DNA of 64,000 bases, taken from contig CP085832.1 in NCBI GenBank assembly GCA_020809705.1, positions 3,906,001 through 3,970,000 of the forward strand, given 5' to 3'. The number at the start of each line of letters is the position of its first letter. Within the stretch, counting starts at the first letter, position 1. The notes below the pieces were generated by a model. That model did not search any database. It was given only the letters and a program-made list of their open reading frames with translations, and was not told the origin of the DNA. Positions 20,920 through 32,439 of the stretch are shown in pieces. This DNA comes from Calonectria ilicicola. Taxonomy: Eukaryota > Ascomycota > Sordariomycetes > Hypocreales > Nectriaceae. A program made the position numbers and the translations under genes.

Positions 20920-23349
20920 CTTCAATTTTTTGCCCTATATTTCGTCTTAGGCTTCTTTGTTTTTTTGTACTATGAACCAAAAGCCAGAAAGAGAAGAGGT
21001 ATTTTAATGAGACGTGTAATTTTAAATATTCCTATTTACAGTGTAAAAGAGATTAAATTCCCTTATTAATTCAGCCAAATCTCTATCATAAAGACAGACA
21101 TTGCTCCCCTGGCATGTCCTTCAACACACACATAAGCTAAAAGGTAAAGCTTACACGGAACAGTCGTGTGACGGAATTTCTGTGATCACATCAAATGACA
21201 CCCAAGAAATATGGATTCGTTGGGGAAATAGCTAATGGGACCAGAAAAAGATACTTTTCCGGGATCTCCCATTTGTCACCCGACGTGACATTCATAATCG
21301 TAGCACTGGTATATTAATCAATTCATTTTGTAGTGTTTCTGTCTACAGGATGCTCCTGTGCGCAATATTAAGAAGAATCTTGCAGGAGTAGCGCCCTACC
21401 CTGTACTTGATGCTTTTTGGTGGGTTACAGTAAGCAACACCCGTAACCAAAAAGTACATTTAGAGATAAGCAGTATTAGCTTGAACAACGCGTGATGTTA
21501 CCGCGTCAAAAAATAACTCAAGTTTGACAAGTGCGATTCGGCCCCTTCGGTATAATCATAGTCATCTTCCCTACAACTATAATTTAGCTACGACTTTTCT
21601 AACTGTTTTGAACTGCCTGACTGCCATTGTAAAATTCTCTTTGAATTCATCTATGCATTTACTCATCCAAAATGGCGACTTGGGGCGGATAAAGAGTATC
21701 TTACTTGATATTCTAGTTCGGTCATGAAGGCTGCACTACTGATGTAGACTGAGCTATTGAATAGATATTAAATTTTCTAAGTTTGTCTGATGTCTGATTC
21801 TTTATTATTCAATTCTTTGATCGAGTCTTCTAACATGTACAATTAATATCTCTTTTAGGCGCATACGGCACGATTTTGACGGAAAACGCTATCAATCTGG
21901 ACATGTGTTAAAGACGTGAATTCGGCTGACATGCATTCTATCGCACATATCCCAGACGCCATTGGCAATGCCCATCGAACGCTTCGGATCGAGCGCCTAG
22001 TGTTCGCTCTCTAATAATCCATCGGCCAATAAATATTTCGGCGACGAACTTAGCTGGCTTGGCGCCTATACCGAGAGTCACGACTACATCACTGATCTTA
22101 ATTTACGTGGTTACTTAAGAAAGATAGAATTCGATCTAGTCTAGTTAAATAATCATTCGGGTGGCTTAGTTATATCAGTCTCATGGCTGGGATATTCGTA
22201 TACTAAGATTATTCATCTAGTAGATACTTCGCCGTGGCCATTGTAATACTGCTCTAAAAAGATGAATGCAGCATAAATTAAGTATGAAAGCATTATGCCG
22301 AGTGTGAGCCATATTTGCACGATGCAGAACTGTCGTGCGCATCACCTTTCTCATTCGTAGACAATGGATATCACAACTAACAGCCATAGCAAGAATTGGA
22401 CTTAGCACTCGAAACTATCCCATTTTTCGTGCCCTGCGTTAACTGGAACTGTTGCTGGTGGTGGTGCTGACAAGCGAGCTATAGTGAGACATATTCGCCA
22501 CTATTGAAAACAATAGTTTGTTGCTACTGCGTTCCAACTCACAGCTGACCCGCTTCTGATTTCAATAGTTGCAAAATTCGATCTGTGCTTTTCAGCCGTC
22601 AGGTAAACTTCAATAGCACACCACTAGCCCAACGTAAGTAATAGGAATTGGAAATGTCTAAACCGAAAGTGGTTTGAGGCGTTTAGTGGCGTAGCCATGC
22701 TGGGTGTCTGTTCAAGCCACCGGCGCGGGACGGTAGTGGATAACCAGGGATCAAGGTGACATCCAGGTTGGAATCTGGTGTGGTTGTCACCCAAACTCCC
22801 TTTATCCACTTCCTATGGGTCTGGCCTAGAACGGGGGGTTCCAGTCCCAATGCGGTGGCTTGCATTTCAGCCAGCCAAGGTACTCCCATAATATGTTGCA
22901 TTGACATCCATAACCCAACCCCCTGGACCTAAGACAGCTGACCTCCAAGTTGGAATCTGACCCTGTTCAAGGTCCAGAGGGGTTAGACTATGAATCTCAA
23001 AGCTACACGCAAGAAACTTGGACGGCTTGAATTTACTCAAAAGCAATGCTGGGTCACATTCATTAACTGGAATTTAACCTGACAAGACTACTTCCATGCG
23101 CATCTAATATTGGAACATCAATATATACACAGGGGGTGTACGTTTGGAACATAGTTTCCCGGGGGCTTTAAACATAGCATGGGTAACAGGAAGGATATAT
23201 ATTGCCTTGGACCCGAGGGAATTATGGCCGCATCGTTGTCTTGCCCCTCGATAACTATTTTTCTAGAAGTTGACCTCTTTTCCCTTTCCTCCATACTTGA
23301 AATTCCTACCGGTCTTTTGACTAAAACGTTCTTGTGATTCACCCTCAAC
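20920..23349. other. 2.4 kb gene-free, AT-rich region
   Basis: No supportable coding frame. A 20-bp word GACATCCAGGTTGGAATCTG near 22757 recurs with two changes near 22941 (GACCTCCAAGTTGGAATCTG), a weak imperfect direct repeat. The last part is the promoter of the subtilase gene. Confidence 0.5.
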
Positions 23350-25132
23350 ATGACTATTGGTTCATCATCCAGCGGAGATAATGCTGCTAGTGGAGCTAAT
23401 GATGGCCCCCAACTTGTCAAGGATTCGTACATTGTCACTCTGAAGCAGGATCTGGGAAAAGATGCCTATGAAAGACATTTTGAGGATGTTTACAACAGAT
23501 GTCAAGCTGTTGGCGGCATGCCAACGGCGGGAATCGAACGGATTTACAGCTACCCCATTGATCATGATCAGCCAACATCCGTGATGTACTTTGCCCATTT
23601 TCCTCAGGAAATTGCCGCTATGATCTCGAGACTGTCAGCAGTAAGAGCGACATCTTTCTTGAAACCAAATCCATGCAGCTGACAAGATATCAGGTCGAGA
23701 ACATACACCAGGAGCATCTCGGCTCAGCCGACATCGCAGGTACCCAACCCACCCCGAGCCGCAGCTGGGGCCCAGGATATATTTCCCAGACGGACGCCGA
23801 TTTCCAAGCCCAGTACAATGCTGGCCAGCAAGACTTTATATATAATCAGCTTCCAACGGGTGGAGATGGTTGTACTGTATATGTTATTGATTATGGCTAC
23901 CTAGCGGCTGATTTGGTACCTAATATAGTGAGGAGTCTAACAATAAGATACATTCTAACACTAGTACATAGGTCAACCAAGAGCTTGCGCCTCAACGCCA
24001 TGAGTTCATGGATGCTGACGAATACAAACGCAAGCTGGATGCGATCAAAAAGGCTGGTCCCTCCCCTTGGCTTCCTTGGTATTGGTGCAAGAGTTGGAAA
24101 GAGGAACGTTTGGATGCAGCTCATGGCCACATTGCGAAAGACGCGCGGAATCTTCATGGGACTAATGCTAGCCTCTGTGTAGGCTCAGACATTAGGGGAA
24201 CAGCACCCAGGGCTCACGTAGTTACGATCAGAGCAACTCAACCATTCCACCCGGACTACAGACGGCTAGCTGAGAAGAGGGTACTCGACGCTTTGCAGAT
24301 GATAGATGACCAAGATCCAGGGAACAAAGCAATTATTAATTGCTCTTGGAGCTTCGATTTCACAACAGAGATCAACAACCCTTTAAACGAGATGGAGGCT
24401 ATGAAAAGCAGATTCAAAGCCCTCCATCAAAAGGGAGTATCGATTGTTGCAACTGCAGGCAACGAATCTGGGGTAAGTTTCGCATGTATTGAGATGTCTA
24501 TGATCAAAATTGACAATAGAACTAGAAAACCCTGAAGAACCTAGACATTCATGTTACAACCGGTCCCTATCGAAATGTCAATTTATTTGTTCCTCTTTGT
24601 TTGAAATATGTATATGTTGTGGGATCACTAAGCTACGAAAATGACGAAATTAGAAAAAGCGCCTTCTCAAACTATATTAGGATGACAGATCAGAAGCGGC
24701 CAGGTAGGTGCTGTCCAAAGAACTCACTCGCTGACTCTAACTATTCGCAGAGAACCCCTTTTTTTTGGCACCTGGAGAGGACCTGCTAGGTTTTGGTCTG
24801 CAAGCTAATCCAGGTGATCCGCAAGATGAACTAGCTGAGGTGCAAGCTGGTCCAGCTGGTCAGCCCTTACTTGTCCAAAAGGAATGCTCTGGAACGTCTT
24901 TTGGTAAGTGGCTGTAACTTTCTCACTTTCTATTCACTACCCAAATTTGCAATCTAAGATATTGACTTAAATTGGTTCAGCTGCTCCATTATTCTCGGGA
25001 GTCTTGGCCTGCGTAATAGCTGGAAAGACTGAAGGTACTCCTATCGATGTTGCATTAGGTACTGTTACACGACAACAGGATATACTCGCGTGTGGACAAC
25101 AGAAAATTCTGTCATGGGATACTAACCCGTAA
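23350..25132 (+). pseudogene. Subtilisin-like (S8) serine protease gene, single frameshift in the pro-region
   Basis: Exons 23350-23915, 23972-24472, 24526-24703, 24751-24903 and 24981-25132, all introns GT-AG and in phase. The N-terminal part resembles an I9 propeptide (KDSYIVTLKQDLGKDAYERH). Catalytic motifs are recognisable though modified: Asp in VYVIDYGYL, His in LHGTNASLCVGS, the Asn region in VATAGNESG, and Ser in ECSGTSFAAPLFSGV. No signal peptide is visible, so the protein may be intracellular or a 5' exon may be missing. The frame of the propeptide (ending ISRLSA at 23640) does not join the next frame (SSKSDIFLET); total exon length is two over a multiple of three, meaning one base lost or two gained near 23640. 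No GT-AG intron repairs it. Either pseudogene or assembly error; everything downstream is open. Confidence 0.8.
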
Positions 25133-26431
25133 CTGATGGGAGGTGTGGCTCAAAATGGACCGTTTGTTCTCTAGTCCCACTTAGCTTCACTGTCGTTACA
25201 ATGTGATTTCTATTGCTTTCTCTTAACATTTAAAGTTGTGCTAATAAATATATTGCACCCGGTCTCTGACAAGCTTGTGGTTGGCGTGATAAACTAGTAT
25301 GCTGCTGGCTATTTATCGTTGGCCGACATAGAATTCAACGACGACCACCTAATACGTGACATTACCGGATCTTCTTCCATTGATTCGAATATCATATCAA
25401 AAGCCAAGTCAGTAGTGTGTGTTTATTATCGCTAGTTGGGGGCTTCGTTCGTTTCCCGTTACAGGGGTATAGATACAGCTCTGACAGTGAAATTCAATCC
25501 TGAGGGACCGGCTGGTCAATTCCGCATCTACATTCACATAACATAAAAGCATCGTGAAAAATAACCTATCACCTCACACAGCCATATTAAATACTCTATC
25601 ACAAACAACGTCTACACAACCGCCACAATGAACCATTATGACTCAACACCTTTTCTAGGCCTTGGTTAACATGTCTATGGCCTTCCACAGGGCTCGCAGT
25701 CCGATGCCACGATGGTGCTAATGACTAAGCTAGGCGCTTAAGGTGTCCTGATGTGTCAAACGGATATAGGGCACCGTTGCACTACGCATGAGCGGAGTGT
25801 CACTTCACTTTTGCCGTAGCCGGCAGTGTGACATGATGTCTCTTGACCCGTGACCATGAGAGTGATATTGCACGCAAGAAATGTGATAACGATGGAATGG
25901 AACGCATGCCGGTTGTCGGTCTCAAACCAATACGATGCGTGTCCACTCAATTGGTGGGGATAGCGCCAGGAACCATCTATTTGCTAGCTGCTGCAATGCA
26001 ATTTATCAAAGCTAATGTCGCATCTGCATTGGTTGTATTGATAAGTTCAGCTCTCCGATTATATTATCAGAGCTTGTGGCGTTAAAACCGCCACAAATTG
26101 TCTGAAATCTTCACGTGGCTATGTCTCCCCTATACGGTTAGGTCGAGCACGGACCTAGCCGAGTGGCTGGCTTGGTCACAGCTGAGAATACGTGCATATT
26201 TGTCAGGTGGGCATTATACACTAATGCAGTGTTTCCCCACAGAGACACTCGAGAAACACGAAGGCTAGTCTAGAGCAGTGCCTGCCGCTCATCCCATGAA
26301 GTTCTAGACCCCTAACATGAGGCCTTGATGGTCTCAGCCTAGGGCACCCCTCTTTGACCTAAATTAGTTCTGCAAGATACATCTCTTTCTTCGAAGATAT
26401 ATGGTCATTAAATCACTGCCTAACGGCTGAA
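25133..26431. other. Intergenic region, no gene seen
   Basis: Short overlapping open frames near 25756-26085 show no family features. The last part would be the promoter of the unknown three-exon gene. Confidence 0.5.
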
Positions 26432-27308
26432 ATGCCTAATGTCATCATCTATCGCACTCCGCCTCATGTCACCATTTCAACAATACCCAAACTACACAAG
26501 ATGCCTTCCAGCGATATCACCCAGGATGATACCACTAAAGATCACATCAAGGTCGCAGAGACTTTACCCGCTGACTGTGATCCTGACCTTCGCAACATGC
26601 CGTCCTACAACTCCACTGTCGATATTAATGACGAGTGCGTCGTGAACCTCAAATATCTCAAGCAGCTTATGTTAGAAGTTGTGTGGTCGCATGACTTCGC
26701 TCGACAGAAGGGCGCCTACTACATGCTTGCCTTTACAAATAGAACCAAAGGTAAAGTTGTTGCTCCATTTATTCTCATCATACCAGAAGAGCCAAGCGGC
26801 CACAAATTTACGCCACTCAAATAGATTTATTAACATAAGTTGCCATAGCTGATAACCCTTTGGGACGCCTATTCATTGCTATGGAAAAGATGGATGATTT
26901 CGAAAAGAGCCTTACCACGGACTCGAACCAAGGTACCTTCATTATAAAGTCCACTTTCCAGTATGGCCAAGCCAATAAAGCTGGAAAAAATCGTTTCCTA
27001 GTGCTACACAATCCGGATCTATCATATATTCATCAGGTATATATCTCATAAGTTTAGTTTGACTCAGAATTGAATCTAACCTTGAAAAGAATCGATTCGT
27101 TGTTGCTGCATTACAGAAATGGGGAACCATGGCGACCAACGCTATATCCCAGGTCGGAAATGAACAAATAAGCAGCCTGGCGGGACTTTTCAAGATCCTT
27201 GAACTTATTGGCCAAAACTTGCGTACTTGGAGTAAGGCGGAGGAGAAAAAGCCTGCTCAGGAGGAGAAGCCTGAGGAAAAGGAGAAGCTTGCCGAGGGGG
27301 CATCCTAA
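26432..27308 (+). CDS. Unrecognised three-exon protein (241 aa)
   Basis: Exons 26432-26750, 26849-27036 and 27090-27308 sum to 726 nt; introns GTAAAG...CATAG (with a TTATTAACA branch-like site) and GTATAT...AAAAG join in phase (NRTK-ADNPLG and YIHQ-NRFVVA). An in-frame ATG 66 bp downstream (MPSSDI) is an alternative start. I do not recognise the family. The middle has LGRLFIAMEKMDDFEKSLTT and FIIKSTFQYGQANKAGKNRF. The C-terminus is a Lys/Glu/Pro-rich tail (KAEEKKPAQEEKPEEKEKLA). No signal peptide or membrane segment. It lies 1.3 kb downstream of the subtilase on the same strand. The clean in-phase introns argue for a real gene. Confidence 0.7.
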
Positions 27309-29116
27309 GGCAACCCGTTGTGTAGTAGCTACTATAGATAACCGTATGCAGTCAAATACCAATAAATATGAGAAAACAAGAACTACTTTGTGTCAAACGC
27401 ATACCCGGTAGGTTTGGATAAGTGACATGCAAGCTGGGTCAATATTTGCCCTGCCTTTCCCTCAGAGGGTAATAACACACGGCATGTCCAGGTTCCTTGT
27501 ATATTTAACGTCTATCTACATAAGGTTCTATGGCGTAATAAAATAAGCTAAATAAATAGTTTTTTTCTAATCAAATAGGAGAGTGTTATAGTTCTACTTT
27601 ATTACTAGCTCATTCTATTCCATTGTAGAACTTAATATCAATGTTTATGTGGGGGGGTACTCCGTTGTCCCGTTCTTGACGACGTAAGGTAGTTATGCCA
27701 CGCATTGACCTCCTCTGCAACGATGCGGAGTCCAATAGTAAAAGCCGAGTCTGGTACATATGTAGCTGGGATGGGAATGTGATTGAGTCGAAAAAATCGC
27801 CACTTCAGAAAAGGTCTCGCAGATACTTCATGGACCGCACCGGGATGAGGCCGCCCTGGACCGCGCGATGGGATGGCACGAGCGGCCTCCCTACTCAATC
27901 GCTCTGAAAAAATTATCTTAGTTTCGTCTAATGGCAACCAATGTCTTGGAATTGACTGATTTGCCAATGATTCAGCCAACTACGATCAGCATCTCTGGAC
28001 AAGCGCCACTTTATTCGTCTACTAGCCACTGGAAACACCTCCATGGTATATTCAGGGAGTCTAGCAGGCCCGTCATCAATTGAAATCGGCTGAATGCCCC
28101 GCGACAGACCATTTTGATCCCAAGTTGAATGTCGTACAATACTTTAGTTGGGCGGTTGACCTACCGGTAGTGGCTGCACAAGACGCTGCGGTACCTAGGC
28201 CACTAAAGGCTGGCTAGGAGTAGGAGGGAGAAGGGGAACTAGCATACTTTAAACATTAGGGAGAGATATCACCTAGAGTGCTCTGGGCTCTATTGCGAGT
28301 AGGGGGATCGATTTGTTGGGAGCAAATTGCAGGTCACAGAGCTTGCGAGCCAGTTGCAAGCCCACCAGTACTAAAGTTGGGATATCGCCCTGGAAAGTAA
28401 CTACTTTGTCATTAGGCATAAATTCTCGAACATTCCTGAAGATCTTGTTTGCAAAGGCTGTGAACTACAACATGCGAACGTCGTTGTTTACTCCCCACAT
28501 AAAGATTGGCGGTTCTGTCAGCGTCACTGGTCCTTTTGAATCTAGTGTTGCTGACTGAGGGGTGTTACTGAGTGTCTCCGCCAGGCATGAGATCTTCCCA
28601 CAGACGGCGAGGTTGATTGGGATCTTGTGATTTCAACTCCTGGCAGCCCAAATCCGGTATTAAAAGCTGAGTTAAATATTAAATAGCAAATTATTTCTTT
28701 CTTTATTTAAATTTTTATTAATCTCTTAGTTCTTTTTTCAATATTTACTTGAGTCAGCTCGCTCTTACATTTAAAACAAAAAGAAAAAAGCTAATAAAAT
28801 ATTCCCATAATCACAATGATTAGCAAGCGAATTTAAAAACTGCTTACGAAGCGTGTATAGATAGCATATACAAAGGTCCGTCTACTACTTATTTGAATGG
28901 CCTAAATGTTCATTCTAAAATTCTCGATTCTAGTGTACAATATTCACTAGCTCACGGTGATATTCATAGTCTAATTGTCTGTCTCTCACTGCCATCCTAT
29001 AATCGGTGCGATCAACGTGGCCCGCCCTCTCATCTTGTCGAAGTTTCGAATATGCCAAACACGCAAATCCCATACTTGCCATAGTGTCTACTCTGTTTTT
29101 CATAACTTCATTCAAT
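27309..29116. other. Gene-poor region with decayed coding traces
   Basis: AT-rich, with an AT-only-like stretch near 28680-28800. Two minus-strand segments (28632-28273 and around 28110-27638) look like eroded coding sequence; the better one is listed separately. Confidence 0.5.
28273..28632 (-). pseudogene. Decayed coding fragment, unidentified
   Basis: Reading the minus strand from 28632, about 120 codons give a protein-like sequence (KIPINLAVCGKISCLAETLS, then TEPPIFMWGVNNDVRML, FANKIFRNVREFMPND, IPTLVLVGLQLARKL) interrupted by one TAG at 28467-28465 and ending at TAG 28275-28273. The composition and continuity on both sides of the stop suggest a former exon. I do not recognise the family and cannot exclude chance. 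Confidence 0.35.
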
Positions 29117-30547
29117 CTAGTAAATCGCATGTATCGGTAGCGTAGTCTCTGCCCCGGAATACTGGATTTGCATTTCAGGCCAATCGAGCCATTTGGCATA
29201 CTGAGGATCCAAAATTGGACGAATCTCCTGCAATAAATGGTCTGCCCAACCTTTCATATACCAATGCCCCTCCAGAGACTTGAGCAGGACGGCGAAGTAG
29301 GCGAGTATGATGAGCGGGATCGGTTTCTGTGCTTCTAATTCCACGGCGAAGTCATCATCCATTCTATAAATCCACCCCATAATATCTTGGAACTGGCCTT
29401 TGATGAAGACTTTCGGGTCGTGCTCGGTGCCGTATGTCACTTCGTATGACGCAATCAAGTTTTTCATTTCAGAGACGCAGGATTCTGATTCAAATTCGCA
29501 TGTTTGTTCAATCATTTCCAACACCTCATTCAAGGGCTGCTGCCACGTTTCGCCTGTGCCGTTGGGTAAGAGCCGGGTATCAATGGGGATTGGCTCGGCG
29601 TCATCTTTTTGGTTCAGATCTGGCGCAAATATACCATAGAAGATAGCAGGATGACCCAGAGTCTGCACAATAAGTTTAACTCCCTGGAGTAGGCAAACCC
29701 AAGGGACAGTTTTGCCATGGGCGAATACCAAAAGATCACCAGGCGTGGGACCTCTTGCAAAAGAGCATAATGCAAGCAATACCGTTGTCCCGTACATAAC
29801 CTGGGCAATATCCCCGTTGAGCCGAGCAAGTAGCCTTGTTGCTTCAGTCACTGCAATTGTATAGTGATCTTCAGCGATGGTTCTGTACCTCTCAGCTTCC
29901 AAGGGCCGAAGGATTGATAAATGTCGGGCGGACATTGCCATCATACTGTGGCATAGACATGGGTAATCCAGGCTCAGTGGCGGGATACCTTCGCGCCAGA
30001 CCTTTGGGGCCCCGACTGTTGCAGCCGTATTAACACACCACGAATGAATCAGGTCGAGGTGTTCCACGTTTGGTATCATGTCAGGCCGAGGCATAACCTC
30101 ATACCGAGTAGCTGGGTTCGGGCTAGACCTCGATCCAGATTTGCGGGGTACATATCGGATAGGAATCCAATCCTTTCTTGGTCTGCCACGCCCTTTTCTT
30201 GGCAAGGCCGGCGCAGGTGGCTCCTGTGTCAAGTTCTTCTGCTCAAAAGAAGGCGTAAGGTCGCAGATCATGGAAAAGCGGATGCAATTGGCACATGCTG
30301 GCTTTGTCTCGTCACACTAGCAAATCAGCGTTAACATAAGTCAAGACACATGGAGGGGGTTATACCAAATCAATAAATTGGTGCATACCTTGACTTTGCG
30401 CCTCTTGCAGTTTTTACAGCCAGTCCGAGACTTTCGATGTGGCCTTCGGTTCCCAAGCCGTGGTGGATGCACTTGTGCCTGCGGGCTCTGGCTCTGGCTC
30501 TGGCTCTGATAGGGGGACTGAGAGTCGCGATCTGACATTATCATCAA
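29117..30547 (-). CDS. Zn2Cys6 transcription factor, UPC2-like organisation (452 aa)
   Basis: Exons 30547-30389 and 30316-29117, joined in phase through a GTATGC...GCTAG intron that lies inside the zinc cluster. After splicing, six Cys at residues 44, 47, 54, 61, 64 and 71 give the exact C-x2-C-x6-C-x6-C-x2-C-x6-C spacing of a fungal binuclear cluster, preceded by basic residues (RRPHRKSRTG). A GRGRPRK AT-hook-like motif follows. The rest has the HLDLIHSWCVNTAA, YPCLCHSMMAMSARHLS pattern of the fungal_trans_2/UPC2-ECM22-like regulators. Upstream of the zinc cluster an in-frame TCTGGC/CTGGCT tract encodes (SQ)n. A second ATG three codons in (MSDRDSQ) is an alternative start. Targets cannot be predicted; no metabolic cluster is adjacent. 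Confidence 0.92.
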
Positions 30548-31701
30548 TTTCGCTCAGTTTGCGAAAATTCAGGTTCAGTAAAAGATTACTTTGGCCGGGC
30601 AGCATGAAATTGAAGAAGGAAAATGATTTGATTCGGGGCAACCGACAGACTTGCAGACCATACTCCTCGTAACGAGGCTCAGACCATCATCCACGTTTCC
30701 CAATTGGGACTTTTTTCGCACAGAGTGCGAATAAAAACATCATGTGGTTGGTCTATTCTTTGACTGGATCCACATGGTGGCCAACCCGCTCGCCCAGCTA
30801 TACCGCTTTAGTCATGTCAATAAATGAAGCATTTACAGTTTGTCATTGGTTTCGCATTGTCGGTAGTTTTCCGGCAGGATCCATCACTGCCGAAAATAAA
30901 ATATGCAAGGGACGCCTTGTGGAGGTAAGATGGGCGTAATAATGACGTCGAGTGAGCGCAGGTGATGGATCAAGGCTGGGAAGCATATTTTGATGCTGCA
31001 ATCGGCAGCAGTGACTATTCAAACGTCAATTTATCATCAGAATCCGCCATCTCGACTGCACTCCTCCTAATCTTCCCGTTCAAAAAGGTAGGTCCCAATT
31101 AGATGTTCAGGTCGAGCTTAACTTTGCGATCCGCAATAATAAGCTCAAAGCAGGCTCACGACTTTGGTCGCGCGCGTGAAATGAAGTACTTAGCACAATC
31201 CTAATGTCTCTCAAAACATCCAGAAGACAGTAGTAAAGTACTTTGGTGGATTTATTTTCTTTCTTTACATGATGGTTCAGTTTTATGCTTATTATGCCAT
31301 CATATTCTTGTGCTTTGAGTATCCCAGTCACCAGACAGCTATCAAGGTCGACACTTCTTTAAATCGTTTGTGCGGGGTATAAAGTTATATTATGTTACAG
31401 AGTTCGGATTCCAAATTAAAAGTAAAGATCAGACTGGAAAGCATCAAGGTTCTCAAAGTTTCCCTCTGTGAATGGAGATGTTATCCACCTTGCTAGTCAT
31501 AACACGAAGAGATAAAAAGGCTTGATGGGCGTCGAGGATCAAAAAAGAATTCTCGACTTTGACTACAACCACGATTCAATATCCATGCCGTTTATTTCAA
31601 ATAATACAATAAGGCTCTCCTCCTTTTTTGGTCGTAGGTTACATCGCAACTCGCTACTGTTGTCTATATATTAGTAACAATACTCCAAGCACATTATCGC
31701 C
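30548..31701. other. Intergenic region, divergent promoters
   Basis: Lies between the minus-strand regulator and the plus-strand 245-aa gene, so it carries both promoters. A TATA-like CTATATATTAG is near 31663, about 40 bp upstream of the ATG at 31702. Nothing else supportable. Confidence 0.5.
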
Positions 31702-32439
31702 ATGGATATTAATTCCATTTTAAAGAAATCCGGACGCTCTGCTGACGAGGTACCGATTTGCCACATTCAACGTTTGTCCGAGCTACGCCGCTACGAGATA
31801 GCTGCGCGATACGGCCACTACCTAGAACACGCCCGCCGAGAACTCGGTATCGCTACTGGAGATAATCATGTCGCGCATTTTCTTCAAATCGAGGGCTGGG
31901 ATCAATTTTGGACCGATGTGAATAATGATATCAATAAGGAAAAAGATATGTGGATGCGATATCGAATGCACGATCCTACTATTTCTGATGACGATGTTAA
32001 AACAACAAACGCTGTGTTTCAAGCTTGCTTGTACTTGAAAATCGACTTTGACCGTTGTCTACGAATCATTTCAAAGTACACAAACGGTGATGACTTAATT
32101 CATCAGCCAGTTGAGAGGTATTTTCAACCAGGTCAAACGTGTCGTTTAGTGGAGAACTTGACCCAAGATCTCAGGGATGTATGTAAGGTCACACCAACTC
32201 ATCTTGCAGGCAGCGTTCCTTTTTTATGTGAAATCATTGATACGGTTGGTGATCTGATCTATGGCTGCTACAGGCACATTGGTCCAATAAAACCGGGATT
32301 CTGGACAGACGAAGAAGGGTACCTGGTAGTGACCGAGCTGATGGACGAAAACAAAGAGAAACAGAAGGAGCTTTTTCTTGATTTGAGAAGGTGCATTGAA
32401 GTTTTGTCGGCGGAGAGATGCAATCGCATGATTCGATAG
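31702..32439 (+). CDS. Unrecognised soluble protein (245 aa)
   Basis: Single-exon frame from ATG to TAG with a good context (CGCCATGGATATT) and a TATA-like element upstream. The protein is mainly helical in appearance and highly charged, with six Cys, no signal peptide and no membrane segment. Notable segments are LRRYEIAARYGHYLEHARRE, GWDQFWTDVNNDINKEKDMW and PGFWTDEEGYLVVTELMDEN. I do not recognise the family. Coding potential is supported by length and balanced composition in an AT-rich region where the other frames are short. It stands at the boundary between AT-rich accessory DNA and the GC-richer segment that follows. Confidence 0.65.
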   Translation: MDINSILKKSGRSADEVPICHIQRLSELRRYEIAARYGHYLEHARRELGIATGDNHVAHFLQIEGWDQFWTDVNNDINKEKDMWMRYRMHDPTISDDDVKTTNAVFQACLYLKIDFDRCLRIISKYTNGDDLIHQPVERYFQPGQTCRLVENLTQDLRDVCKVTPTHLAGSVPFLCEIIDTVGDLIYGCYRHIGPIKPGFWTDEEGYLVVTELMDENKEKQKELFLDLRRCIEVLSAERCNRMIR

